Shown: piece after piece, positions 1 to 8,166 of the stretch
Position numbering within the stretch: the stretch's first letter is position 1
Layout: every line of letters starts with the position of its first letter
Source: an uncultured Eubacterium sp.
GTDB lineage: Bacteria; Bacillota; Clostridia; Lachnospirales; Lachnospiraceae
Direction: 5' to 3'
Length of the DNA: 27,123 nt
Assembly (NCBI GenBank): GCA_910579145.1
Contig: CAJTTQ010000033.1
Span: 1-27,123, forward strand
Program-made: the position numbers and the translations under genes
The notes under the pieces: model-generated
The model's database searches: none
The model's input: only the letters and a program-made list of their open reading frames with translations
Told to the model about the DNA's origin: nothing

Positions 1-282
1 AAAGCTTCAAGACGCGGTTCTATCATAGTTGTATATTGAAAGGATGTTTTTATCTTATCGTATCTGATTTTTCCTTCCAGTATACGATCTGCAATTTTTG
101 ACGAATTGTAGTTTGGGAGAGAAATATCTTTAAGATATTGAAATCCTGCGAGGTGTGGAAAGTCGACAAGGGAAAAGGTGAGATTAACAGAATATAATTT
201 CTTCCTGTATCCAATAAGTAAATTCATAGCGGTATTCGCAAAGTTCTTTCCATGCCCTGGCAGCCTGCTGTAAAAGATTCAT
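1..282 (-). pseudogene. PBECR4-domain protein, frameshifted, runs off the left edge
   Basis: Read on the minus strand from the ATG at 282, the first 23 codons (MNLLQQAARAWKELCEYRYE, then FTY) continue in one frame to an early stop near 184. Shifting frame by one base near 211-216 restores an open frame to the window edge. It reads GYRKKLYSVNLTFSLVDFPH, then LAGFQYLKDISLPNYN and further. The NLTFSLVDFPHLAGFQYLKDI stretch resembles the PBECR4 nuclease-like domain, a Barnase-EndoU-ColicinE5/D-RelE-like family found in phages and Firmicutes; this is recognised by eye. An extra T in the coding-strand run TTATTGG explains the break. A ribosome site AAGGATGG lies about 9 bases before the ATG. The gene is either a real frameshift pseudogene or intact with a one-base sequencing error. 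The C-terminus lies outside the window. Any nuclease activity is inferred from the family only. Confidence 0.7.
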
Positions 283-299
283 ATTATTACCATCCTTGG

Positions 300-476
300 A
301 AAGGTAAAGGATCCTGCACTGGCAAGATCCTTGTAAAGCGTTTTCGTTCAGTTCAAAAGAACCTATTCGGTTTGAGGTTACCGCATAACCCAAGGTTTAG
401 CTCCACAACTGGCTGCATGCCGACACAGTCAATTGTGTCAACACTGCGATAGTTAGTCAGCGCTACTATCTTCTAT
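300..476 (-). ncRNA. Candidate structured RNA (leader or free-standing ncRNA)
   Basis: Transcription from the strong minus-strand promoter at 483-510 would begin near 476. The next ~175 bases can form five successive hairpins: 448-470 (6-bp GATAGT/ACTATC), 422-439 (6-bp GACACA/TGTGTC), 376-390 (GGTTA/TAACC), 351-362 (GTTC/GAAC) and 307-332 (7-bp AAGGATC/GATCCTT). The last is followed by a modest pyrimidine-rich run and sits just before the ribosome site of the PBECR4 gene. No convincing protein is encoded here on either strand. Size, promoter strength and hairpin density suggest a free-standing ncRNA or a long 5' leader. Its length and layout remind me of classes such as raiA, but I could not confirm a class. 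A chance set of small hairpins is the alternative. Confidence 0.5.
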
Positions 477-482
477 AAAGAC

Positions 483-510
483 ATTATATCACAAAAATAC
501 TCTTAGTCAA
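483..510 (-). promoter_or_regulatory. Sigma-A-like promoter for the structured RNA / PBECR4 gene
   Basis: On the minus strand TTGACT (510-505), a 16-base spacer and a perfect TATAAT (488-483). It is one of the best vegetative promoter matches in the window and drives transcription toward the left edge. Confidence 0.75.
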
Positions 511-600
511 GAAAAAAAGAGCATTTTGATTATTATATGCAGAAACATCCGATATAACATCCACATCAAAAAAATACCCCCTTCAAACAAATAAGTACTC

Positions 601-628
601 TTGAACCCACGATTTCCCGTAGTATAAT
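601..628 (+). promoter_or_regulatory. Sigma-A-like promoter for the secreted glycosidase
   Basis: TTGAAC (601-606), a 16-base spacer and a perfect TATAAT (623-628), about 85 bases before the ATG at 713. It is divergent from the promoter at 483-510. The 90 bases between the two promoters are AT-rich and show no other clear site. Confidence 0.7.
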
Positions 629-712
629 AAAAACAAATACATCTAACATCTATCAAATTTGTGCGCACACGCAAACCAGACGAAGAGGCATACGCGAATG
701 GAGGTAACAATC

Positions 713-3700
713 ATGAAAAAACGAATAAAGCGCAGGATCCTTACCGCGCTCCTGTCAACCGCTGTGATCGCGGGAACGGTAAATATCCCGTTTCTCCCCT
801 CACAGGCAGACCAGACGACCGCACAGGCGGCGGAATCGGCCGCCCCTACGCTTACGGTACGGATGGATGAGGGAACCCGCCCGCTCAAGCACGGTGCATC
901 GGGATGGCTGTACGGGCTCGCCGACGAAGAGGTTCCGACCTCATCGCTCATTACGCCGCTCAAGCCAAACACGGCTGTGCAGAAAGCGCCGTATGGCATG
1001 CAGCATCCGGACGGGGATGTGCTTGACACCGCAAAGACTTTTTTGAAGGCCGGGGGAAAGAACTTACAGATTTACGTGCCCGACTACTACGCGCTGTGGG
1101 GGTACGAGTTTACCGGGACGGACCAGTATTTGAAAATACTGCGGATGGAAGCGCAGGCGTGTATCGACGCCGGCATCGCGGAGGACGTCAGTTACGTGCT
1201 GTACAATGAGCCGTCCAGCAACTGGATCGGAACCTATCACGACGGCGACGGGAACCAGGTCAAAGGCTGGAATGCCATGTTCTGGTTCTGGCTTGATATG
1301 GTGGAGGAACTGCGTCATTACCGGAATCTTGAGAAGGAACTGGGCCTCGAGGAACACGAGATCGTGATCAACGAGTACGCCGATTTCACCGATTGCTCCG
1401 CGCCGGGAAAACTGGCGTGCTGGATCGGCCTCTGGGAGGAATATAACGTCTCGGGCTGTCTCCCGTTCTGGCATCTGTCCAACAATCTGAACGGTCTCGC
1501 CGCGGACGCCAATGAGGGAAACGGCGCGTGGTGGCTGTACAAATGGTACGGCGATATGTCGGGAAATTATCTTCCCGTCACGGTAGAGGGAGCAGAAAAA
1601 TCGCGGTTTTATGGTGCGGCTTCCCTGGACGAGAATAAAAACTGCGCCAACATCGTCTTTGGCGGACAGGACGGAGAGGGAACGATCGTCCTGTCCGGCG
1701 TGACGGAAACGGATACCTTCCGTGGAGCCGAAAGCATACACATAAGTGTGGAAGAGACGGATTATACCGGATTCCACGGCGTGGCAGAGGAGCCGCATGT
1801 CCTGTTGGCGGGCACGCTTCCCGTCATTGACGGCACGGTCACGATCCCGATTGAGAATTTAAAAGAATTATCCGCCTACCGTGTGACGCTGACGAAGGCA
1901 GCAGAGTCGGAGGCGGCCGGACTGTCAGCCGGAACCTGTCGGAACAGGTACGAGGCGGAAGACGGCGAGCTGGGCGGCCGGGCAAGCATACGGAAAGTGA
2001 ACAGCAGCGTACCCTGTTCCGCTCAGAAAATCGTCTCTGGCGTCAAAACGGCAGACGACAGCGTGACGGTAACGGTCGATGTCCCGGAAAACGGCTATTA
2101 TAAGTTTGATATGGTGTACGCCGCCGGGGACGGCGTCAATACCCAGGCGCCGGCGAGAAATTATCCGTATCCGGCGGAAATGACCCTTTCCGTAGATGGG
2201 GAGCATGTGGAGGATCTTGTTTTGCCCAATACACTGGGAAACAGCATGGCGGGCATGTATTCGTCCTATGTGCCGCTCGAAAAGGGGATCCACCGCATAC
2301 AGCTGTCGGGCACGGCAGCAAGCAGGTCGTCGGGCAATATCGACTGCCTCTATCTGACATACGCCGGGGCCGAACAGGATAGTACGGAATTTCACCACAC
2401 ATATGAGGCGGAACTCGCGGATTTCAATATGCTGTCGGGCAGAACGGATACGCTTCTCGCGACCGCGCATGACGGGGCGGTCTCCTATGTGGAACATCTT
2501 CACAAAAGAGACGTTCCTTCCGGCGGCGGACTCCGCTTTACGGCTGTCGTGCCGGAGGACGGCATGTATAAGCTGGATCTGTCGTACCGGGCAGCGGCGC
2601 GGACCAAAGCGAGGATCTACGTGGGAAACGATGCGGTCAACCTGGACCATCTTGGCTGCGAGCTGGCGCTCCCGGCGTCAAACGGTCAGTGGGCGGACGC
2701 GTCCAGAACGGTGTTCCTGCAAAAAGGCGTCAATATTATCGATGTGGACGCCGTGGGGGAGATCGGCCTTGATTCCATGACGATAAGCGCCGCGCGAAGC
2801 GGGGAGAAAGAGCCGGTGGCTCAGATCGAAGCCGAGGACTGTACGCTTTCCGGCGAAGCTGGGCTGGGGACAAATGAAACGACAGCGCAGTACGCGTCCG
2901 GCGGCAGTTACGTGGAAGGCATCAAGGCGGCAAACGGCGCGGAACTCATTTCAAGTGAGGACGCTGATTTCACAGTGACCGGATTGGCGCGGTTTGTGGA
3001 TCTGGGAGAAGCCCCTGACCAAAACAACATGCAGATCCACGTATCTGTGCCGGAAAGCGGGGAGTATAAGCTGGTCGTGTACCAGTCAAACGGGGAATTG
3101 TTCGGGAAACATTCCTATAATTTCCAGATGGTAGAGCGGTACGCCATCTTCCAGGTCAACGACGGAGAGAAGAAAAAGGCGGTATTCCGCAATACGTACA
3201 GCGACGCCGTGTTCAAGCCCCAGGTAGTCACGCTGACACTGAACAAAGGCGAAAACACGATCAAAATATATAATGACAACTCAAAAATCCAGACAAACGG
3301 CGTGCTAAAGTCAGGCAAGACCGAGCATATACCGGAAAATATTGATTATCATGTGCTGACCAATCATACGCCGAATTTTGACCGGTTTGTGTTATACCCC
3401 GCCCTGATCGGATCTGTTTTGGATGACGGGCCAGGGGAAACGCCTGCCGACCCTGCGCAAAATGGCGCCAATGCGTGTGGCACACAGCCGCCTTCCGCGG
3501 GAAACGGACCGAAGGAGACGAGCAAGCCAAATGAATCCGATCCAGTCAGTGACGAATTGCCCAAAAAGGGAAAGAAATATACGGTGAAGGGGTATCAGTA
3601 TAAGATTCTGAAATCGTCTGCGAAGACCCGGACCGTATCCGTCGTAAAGAGCGTGAGGAAAAACAGAAAACAGATCGTGATCCCCCAGAACATTACGATC

Positions 3701-3928
3701 CGGGGAAAAAGCTATGTTGTGACAAAAATTGAAGCGGGAGCGTTCCGGAATATGAAGACAGCCAGACAGGTGGACATACGCGCCAAACAGATTCGGACGA
3801 TTGGAAAACAGGCGTTTACGGGAATCTGGAAACGGGCCAAAATTAAAGTGCCGGCTTCAAAATACGGCGTCTATCGGAAACTCCTGAAAAACAGGGTGGG
3901 AAAAGGGATGAAGGTCGTAAAGAAATAG
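713..3928 (+). CDS. Large secreted glycoside hydrolase (clan-A-like) with three CBM modules and a BspA-like tail
   Basis: The product is 1071 aa. The ATG at 713 is preferred over an upstream in-frame TTG because GGAGGT lies 7 bases before it and a signal peptide (about 1-38) follows directly. Residues ~40-400 look like a (beta/alpha)8 clan-A glycosidase of GH39/GH5 type, with a likely acid/base Glu166 (YNEPSSNW) and a possible nucleophile Glu221 (VINEYAD). Three beta-sandwich modules opening with YEAED/YEAEL/IEAED lie at ~412-553, ~562-695 and ~703-897, typical of CBM6/35. A Pro/Gly/Asn-rich linker (~900-950) leads to a basic BspA/LRR_5-like tail (VTKIEAGAFRNMKTARQVDI). It is probably exported to act on plant or mucin polysaccharide; the substrate cannot be read. 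The two catalytic Glu are only 55 residues apart, unusually close for this fold. Confidence 0.75.
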   Translation: MKKRIKRRILTALLSTAVIAGTVNIPFLPSQADQTTAQAAESAAPTLTVRMDEGTRPLKHGASGWLYGLADEEVPTSSLITPLKPNTAVQKAPYGMQHPDGDVLDTAKTFLKAGGKNLQIYVPDYYALWGYEFTGTDQYLKILRMEAQACIDAGIAEDVSYVLYNEPSSNWIGTYHDGDGNQVKGWNAMFWFWLDMVEELRHYRNLEKELGLEEHEIVINEYADFTDCSAPGKLACWIGLWEEYNVSGCLPFWHLSNNLNGLAADANEGNGAWWLYKWYGDMSGNYLPVTVEGAEKSRFYGAASLDENKNCANIVFGGQDGEGTIVLSGVTETDTFRGAESIHISVEETDYTGFHGVAEEPHVLLAGTLPVIDGTVTIPIENLKELSAYRVTLTKAAESEAAGLSAGTCRNRYEAEDGELGGRASIRKVNSSVPCSAQKIVSGVKTADDSVTVTVDVPENGYYKFDMVYAAGDGVNTQAPARNYPYPAEMTLSVDGEHVEDLVLPNTLGNSMAGMYSSYVPLEKGIHRIQLSGTAASRSSGNIDCLYLTYAGAEQDSTEFHHTYEAELADFNMLSGRTDTLLATAHDGAVSYVEHLHKRDVPSGGGLRFTAVVPEDGMYKLDLSYRAAARTKARIYVGNDAVNLDHLGCELALPASNGQWADASRTVFLQKGVNIIDVDAVGEIGLDSMTISAARSGEKEPVAQIEAEDCTLSGEAGLGTNETTAQYASGGSYVEGIKAANGAELISSEDADFTVTGLARFVDLGEAPDQNNMQIHVSVPESGEYKLVVYQSNGELFGKHSYNFQMVERYAIFQVNDGEKKKAVFRNTYSDAVFKPQVVTLTLNKGENTIKIYNDNSKIQTNGVLKSGKTEHIPENIDYHVLTNHTPNFDRFVLYPALIGSVLDDGPGETPADPAQNGANACGTQPPSAGNGPKETSKPNESDPVSDELPKKGKKYTVKGYQYKILKSSAKTRTVSVVKSVRKNRKQIVIPQNITIRGKSYVVTKIEAGAFRNMKTARQVDIRAKQIRTIGKQAFTGIWKRAKIKVPASKYGVYRKLLKNRVGKGMKVVKK

Positions 3929-4060
3929 CGAGAGGAGGAACGGTACAGGAACAGGGTAAATGGCTCCGGAACCATAAAAGCGCTGAGAGCCGGGACGACG
4001 TCCATTGTGGTAAAGACGTACAACGGAAAGCGCGCCGTACTCCGGCTCACCGTAAAGTAA
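3929..4060 (+). pseudogene. Relic of a BIG2 (Ig-like) domain after the glycosidase stop
   Basis: In the same reading frame as the preceding glycosidase, and directly after its TAG, the sequence stays open to a TAA at 4058-4060. It reads NGSGTIKALRAGTTSIVVKT followed by YNGKRAVLRLTVK. This is the second half of a bacterial Ig-like BIG2 domain; the first strands are missing. There is no credible start: the only ATG (3960) is in another frame and stops at once. It is best explained as an eroded C-terminal module of the upstream gene or of a lost neighbour. A similar intact domain ends the GHL10 protein at 23852-25147. Confidence 0.55.
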
Positions 4061-4065
4061 CAGGT

Positions 4066-4911
4066 TTAAAGTAAAATCCCGTGAAGCGCGCGGTATTGGG
4101 ACGGGGGCATCCCGACCGCTTTGCGGAACACCTTTGTAAAATAGTTTCCGTTTCCAAAACCGCTGCGCCGGGAAATCTCCTGTATGTTGAGCGTTGTATT
4201 CAGAAGAAGCTGCCGGGAGAACTCCAGTCGGAGATGTGTCAGGTATTTCATGGGGGTGGTCCCATATACGTCCCGGAACTGTCGGGAAAAATGGGAGAGC
4301 GAGACATGGAGTTCCTCGCACATCTCGGAGAGGGAGCGGTCGGAGGTGAAATTCCTCTCCAGCCACTCATGGCCCCGCACGGCACAGTTTTTCGCGGGCA
4401 TCGTCTGTTCTTCCACTTCGCGGAGCAGGCTGCACAAAAACTGATAGAGGAACGATCCGGCCTCATAGCGCTGATACGTTTTTCCCATGCGGACGGACTC
4501 GATCTCTTTTAATAAATACGGAACCGTTTCCCCGGTATTGCTGAGGGAAAAAAGGTTTCCACCTGCTTTTCTGACGATCTCTTCGTAAAACTGATCGGCG
4601 ACCGTCCCGTGAAAATGCACATAACAAAATTTCCAGTACTCATTCTCGATGATGTGGTAACGGCTTTTATGTGGAAATGGCAGGAAAAAGCACTTCCCTT
4701 TATCCAGTACGGTCTGCGTTCCCCCGGCTTCAAACATGCCGCAGCCTCCCAGGGTGAATTGAAATAAATAACCGATATAATAGCCGCGGTCGCTGTTATC
4801 GTAATCATAATTCTTATTTTCACGGCGCTCAATGCCAAAATCCATGAGACACAGCGGGCTCGGCAGCAGATGGTCAATGTCCAGAAAGGCCAGATTTTCT
4901 ACGGATTCCAA
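4066..4911 (-). CDS. AraC-family transcriptional regulator
   Basis: The product is 281 aa, the usual length for the family. The start is a TTG at 4911-4909. GAGAGGAGG lies 9 bases upstream of it, and the preceding in-frame extension is low-complexity and membrane-like, so it was not used. The N-terminal half (FQFTLGGCGMFEAGGTQTVL, then KGKCFFLPFPHKSRYHI) looks like a cupin-type sugar-sensing domain. The last ~100 residues hold two helix-turn-helix units (SLSEMCEELHVSLSHFSRQF; NIQEISRRSGFGNGNYFTKV) ending with the typical MPPSQYR. It is convergent with the glycosidase gene and divergent from the two-component operon, so it may control either. The effector is unknown. Confidence 0.9.
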   Translation of the reverse strand: MESVENLAFLDIDHLLPSPLCLMDFGIERRENKNYDYDNSDRGYYIGYLFQFTLGGCGMFEAGGTQTVLDKGKCFFLPFPHKSRYHIIENEYWKFCYVHFHGTVADQFYEEIVRKAGGNLFSLSNTGETVPYLLKEIESVRMGKTYQRYEAGSFLYQFLCSLLREVEEQTMPAKNCAVRGHEWLERNFTSDRSLSEMCEELHVSLSHFSRQFRDVYGTTPMKYLTHLRLEFSRQLLLNTTLNIQEISRRSGFGNGNYFTKVFRKAVGMPPSQYRALHGILL

Positions 4912-4948
4912 AATAGCACGCCTCCTCTCCGTTTCGGTTTGTAATCTT

Positions 4949-4977
4949 AGAATATAGGAAATGCGGCGGGAATGCAA
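4949..4977 (-). promoter_or_regulatory. Candidate promoter for the AraC regulator
   Basis: On the minus strand TTGCAT (4977-4972), a 17-base spacer and TATTCT (4954-4949). It lies about 38 bases ahead of the TTG start. Fewer than 60 bp separate it from the opposing response-regulator promoter, so one bound protein could affect both. Confidence 0.5.
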
Positions 4978-5006
4978 CCGCAAAATCAATTCCCTGAAAA
5001 AAAGGA

Positions 5007-5035
5007 TTGTTTCCTGACTTTTGTTGAGATATACT
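5007..5035 (+). promoter_or_regulatory. Candidate promoter for the response regulator/kinase operon
   Basis: TTGTTT (5007-5012), a 17-base spacer and TATACT (5030-5035), about 60 bases before the ATG at 5095. Confidence 0.5.
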
Positions 5036-5094
5036 ATATCTATATCGAAAAAAATAAAAAAAATGTTGGAAAGCAGGAGACGAAGAAAGAGCAA

Positions 5095-6705
5095 ATGGTT
5101 AAGGTATTTTTAGTAGAAGATGAAATCGTGATCCGCGACGGAATCAAAAACAGTATCAAATGGGAGAAGGAGGGATATGAGTTTGTCGGTGAGGCAGGCG
5201 ACGGGGAACTGGCATACCCGATGATCCTGAAAGAACGGCCGGACATTCTCATAACGGACATCAAGATGCCGTTTATGGACGGACTGGAACTAAGCCGTCT
5301 CGTAAAACAGGAACTTCCCGATATCAAAATACTGATCCTGAGCGGATATGATGAATTTGAATACGCGAAAGAGGCGATCCGGATCGGAGTGGCGGAATAT
5401 CTCTTAAAGCCGGTATCGTCCAGCAAATTGTTAGAGGTACTGCGCGGTGTCACCTCTGCCATCGTGCAGGAGAGGCAGGAAAGAGAGCTGCTTCGCAAAT
5501 ACGAAGCGGACATGCTCGAAAACAGGGAATACCAAAAAGATGAATTCTTAAATCGTATTTTAACACAAAGTTTATCTGTGACGGAAATTCTGGCGCAGGC
5601 AAAGGCATTGTCGATGGATTTAAGCGCCCAGTTGTATAATACGATCCTTTTAGAGGTGGCCGGCATATCCTCGTCGCAGGAAGATAGGGGGGGGGACATG
5701 CTGACGGCGATCGAGGCGGCGATCGAAGAACAAAGTGGGTTGTACTCGTTCCGGCGCAGTATGGAGAGCTGGATGATCCTCTGTCTTGCGGAAGACACCG
5801 CGCAGATGGAACAAAAGATACAATCTGTCGAAGCGTGCATAAAAAATGTACTGGACACCTATCCGGTGCAGACGGAGTATTTTGGCTCTGCCGGGCGTCC
5901 CGTTTCCCGGATCCGGGAGTTAAAAGAATCAGTAGCAGAGGCGGAGAGGGTGTTTGCGTGCCGCTATCTCAAAGAGTGGAATCAGATCGTGTGCAGTGAA
6001 GATATGCCGGAAAACGCTTCCGAGAATACGGAGTTAAATGTTGGGTCGCTGGAGATCGCCAAGCTGGACCGTAAAATATTAGAAGGTTTTTTAAAGACCG
6101 GACTGCGGGGACAGGCGTCTTCGTTTATGGATGAGTATTTCGCGAGTCTCGGGGAGAAAAATATACAATCCCTGCTGTTTCGGCAGTATGTGACGATGGA
6201 CGCGTATCTGACGGCGGTAAGCGTGCTTGAGTCGATCGGATATGATTCGGATGAATTTGTGGCGAGGTGCGGCGATTTTAAAGATATGGAAAGTGTCTTT
6301 ATGACGGTGGAGCATACGAAGAAGTACCTGATCCATCTGATCGAGACGACGATCGATCTGCGCGAGGCCGTTTCCAAGGGCACGTATAGCTCGCTTTTAA
6401 AGGCGGCGAGGAGTTACATTGAGCAGAATTTTGACAATGAGGAAATATCGTTAAACACCGTTGCCTCGACCGTCAATTTAAGTCCGAACTATTTCAGCAC
6501 GGTGTTCAGCCAGGAGATGGGGATGACGTTTATCGAATATTTAACGCGCGTCCGGATGGATAAGGCGAAAGAGCTTCTGCGCAGTTCTTCGATGAAGACA
6601 TCGGAAGTCGCTTACGCGGTCGGTTATAAAGATTCCCATTATTTTAGTTACCTGTTTAAGAAGACACAACATTGTACTCCGAGGGAATTTAAGTCGCAGA
6701 TATAG
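5095..6705 (+). CDS. YesN-type response regulator with AraC DNA-binding domain
   Basis: The product is 536 aa. The receiver domain (~1-120) begins MVKVFLVEDE, with acidic residues at 8-10, the phospho-acceptor Asp55 (ILITDIKMP), and the SGYDEF and YLLKP motifs. A ~300-residue middle region has no obvious named domain, as is usual in YesN proteins. The last ~100 residues are an AraC-type double helix-turn-helix (SLNTVASTVNLSPNYFSTVF; TSEVAYAVGYKDSHYFSYLF). The ATG at 5095 is chosen because the receiver begins there; AGGAG is 15 bases away, so the ribosome site is weak or is the AAGAAAGAG just before the start. It is followed after 15 bases by its histidine kinase. It probably activates the adjacent sugar importer. 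Confidence 0.92.
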   Translation: MVKVFLVEDEIVIRDGIKNSIKWEKEGYEFVGEAGDGELAYPMILKERPDILITDIKMPFMDGLELSRLVKQELPDIKILILSGYDEFEYAKEAIRIGVAEYLLKPVSSSKLLEVLRGVTSAIVQERQERELLRKYEADMLENREYQKDEFLNRILTQSLSVTEILAQAKALSMDLSAQLYNTILLEVAGISSSQEDRGGDMLTAIEAAIEEQSGLYSFRRSMESWMILCLAEDTAQMEQKIQSVEACIKNVLDTYPVQTEYFGSAGRPVSRIRELKESVAEAERVFACRYLKEWNQIVCSEDMPENASENTELNVGSLEIAKLDRKILEGFLKTGLRGQASSFMDEYFASLGEKNIQSLLFRQYVTMDAYLTAVSVLESIGYDSDEFVARCGDFKDMESVFMTVEHTKKYLIHLIETTIDLREAVSKGTYSSLLKAARSYIEQNFDNEEISLNTVASTVNLSPNYFSTVFSQEMGMTFIEYLTRVRMDKAKELLRSSSMKTSEVAYAVGYKDSHYFSYLFKKTQHCTPREFKSQI

Positions 6706-6720
6706 AGGGGAGGCTGGTTT

Positions 6721-8163
6721 GTGAAAAAGAGATCTCCGTTAAAAAGGCGCCTTCGTATGCTTTTGGCCGTATGCTTTGTCCCGCTCGCCGTCATGGTCGT
6801 ATATCTGATCTTTACGATGTACCGGTTTTCGGACCGCTATGACGCGATCGGGGAAAATATTGCCGTGGCGAATAAATTTAACATTAAGTTCAAGGAAGAT
6901 ATCGACTATATTATGTACATTATCGTGGTGAATTCGGAACGAGCCGGGGAACTGGCCGATACCGAGCGCTCCCATGTGATGATCAATGAGGCGAGAGGGG
7001 CGTTTCAGAATTTGCACGATCAGACGGAACAGGAGTATCCGCGGACGCAGCTCGGGAGGATCCTGCAATGTCTGGACACGCTTGAGGACCGTGTGTCCGA
7101 GATCGAGCAGGACGCGCTCGTGACAGGATATTATGAAAAGAATATGGAGCGCCTGGATGTCAATATCCGTATTCTGACAGAATTGATCCAGGAGCAGATC
7201 CAAAAATATATTTATTACCAGGCGGCAGACCTCGAAGTGGTAAGGGAGGGAATCCGTCTTGATATGAACCGGGCGTTACAGGTCGTGGGCATCATGCTCG
7301 TGGGGATCATCGCGGCGGCGCTGCTCATCAGCCGGCGGATCATGACACAGATCACCAAACCGATACACCGGCTCTGTGAGATGGCTAAAATGGCCGGAAG
7401 CGGTGATTTTGGAGTCCGCGTTCAGGAAGAGAATGACGACGAACTGGCGCTGCTCAGCGCGAGTTTTAATCAAATGGTGGAGCGCGTCGGGGAACTGATC
7501 GAAGGGATCCGTATGGAACAGCGGAATCTAAAGGTGACCGAGCTGAAACTGCTCCAGGCACAGATTAACCCGCATTTCCTATACAATACGCTGGACGCGA
7601 TCATATGGCTTGCCGAAGCCGACGAAAAGGAACAGGTTGTCCGGATGGTGACATCACTTTCTGATTTTTTCCGCACTACGCTCAGCAAGGGGCGTGACTA
7701 CGTGTCGATACGGGACGAGGAGACGCATATCAAGAGTTATCTTCAGATCCAGCAGTTCCGCTACCGCGATATCCTTTCGTACGAGATCCGGATTCCCGAG
7801 GAACTGTATGACTGTCAGATTTTAAAGCTGACGCTGCAGCCGCTCGTGGAAAATGCGCTGTATCATGGCTTAAAAAATAAAAGAAGACTCGGGCATATAT
7901 CTGTTTCAGGAGAGCAGATGGGAGAAACGGTTGTTCTCCGCGTCCATGATGATGGTAAGGGACTGACTGCCGAGCGGCTTGCGTATGTGAGAAAACTGAT
8001 CCGGGGGGAAGTCGAGGATTCTGACACCCCGTCTGGATTCGGTCTCTTTAACGTCGAGCAGAGGATCCGCCTGAATTACGGAACGGCGTACGGAATCGAA
8101 CTGAACAGCGTTTACGGAGAATGGACAGAAGTGACTGTCACAATACCGGTCGTAAAAAAATAA
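6721..8163 (+). CDS. LytS/YesM-family sensor histidine kinase
   Basis: The product is 480 aa from a GTG start with AGGGGAGG upstream, 15 bases after the response regulator. TM1 is at ~10-31 and TM2 at ~186-204, enclosing a ~150-residue extracytoplasmic region that looks largely helical. A HAMP segment (ITKPIHRLCEMAKMAGSGDF) follows. The His_kinase domain carries the phosphorylation site His285 in AQINPHFLYNTLDAI, and the HATPase has its N box at Asn378 (LVENALYHGLKN) plus DDGKGL and SGFGLFN. It is the partner of the YesN regulator just upstream. No Cache or other named sensor domain was seen outside the membrane, which leaves room for sensing through a separate binding protein, as in clostridial XylFII-LytS. 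Confidence 0.92.
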   Translation: MKKRSPLKRRLRMLLAVCFVPLAVMVVYLIFTMYRFSDRYDAIGENIAVANKFNIKFKEDIDYIMYIIVVNSERAGELADTERSHVMINEARGAFQNLHDQTEQEYPRTQLGRILQCLDTLEDRVSEIEQDALVTGYYEKNMERLDVNIRILTELIQEQIQKYIYYQAADLEVVREGIRLDMNRALQVVGIMLVGIIAAALLISRRIMTQITKPIHRLCEMAKMAGSGDFGVRVQEENDDELALLSASFNQMVERVGELIEGIRMEQRNLKVTELKLLQAQINPHFLYNTLDAIIWLAEADEKEQVVRMVTSLSDFFRTTLSKGRDYVSIRDEETHIKSYLQIQQFRYRDILSYEIRIPEELYDCQILKLTLQPLVENALYHGLKNKRRLGHISVSGEQMGETVVLRVHDDGKGLTAERLAYVRKLIRGEVEDSDTPSGFGLFNVEQRIRLNYGTAYGIELNSVYGEWTEVTVTIPVVKK

Positions 8164-8166
8164 ACT

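Noticed and set aside
252..452. Small plus-strand gene opposite the hairpin region
   Set aside because: No ribosome site and a composition unlike the neighbours; the minus strand has the promoter, hairpins and the recognisable PBECR4 start.
1925..2650. Long minus-strand open frame inside the glycosidase
   Set aside because: It mirrors GC-rich codons of a clear multi-domain gene, has no ribosome site and gives no recognisable protein.
3929..3965. Separate small gene started by the GAGGAGG after the glycosidase
   Set aside because: The only ATG downstream (3960) stops after a few codons, and no other start fits the BIG2-like frame.
4912..5094. N-terminal extension of the AraC regulator to 5094
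   Set aside because: The extension is AT-rich, crosses the opposing promoter and lacks a ribosome site; the TTG at 4911 has a good one and gives the usual family length.
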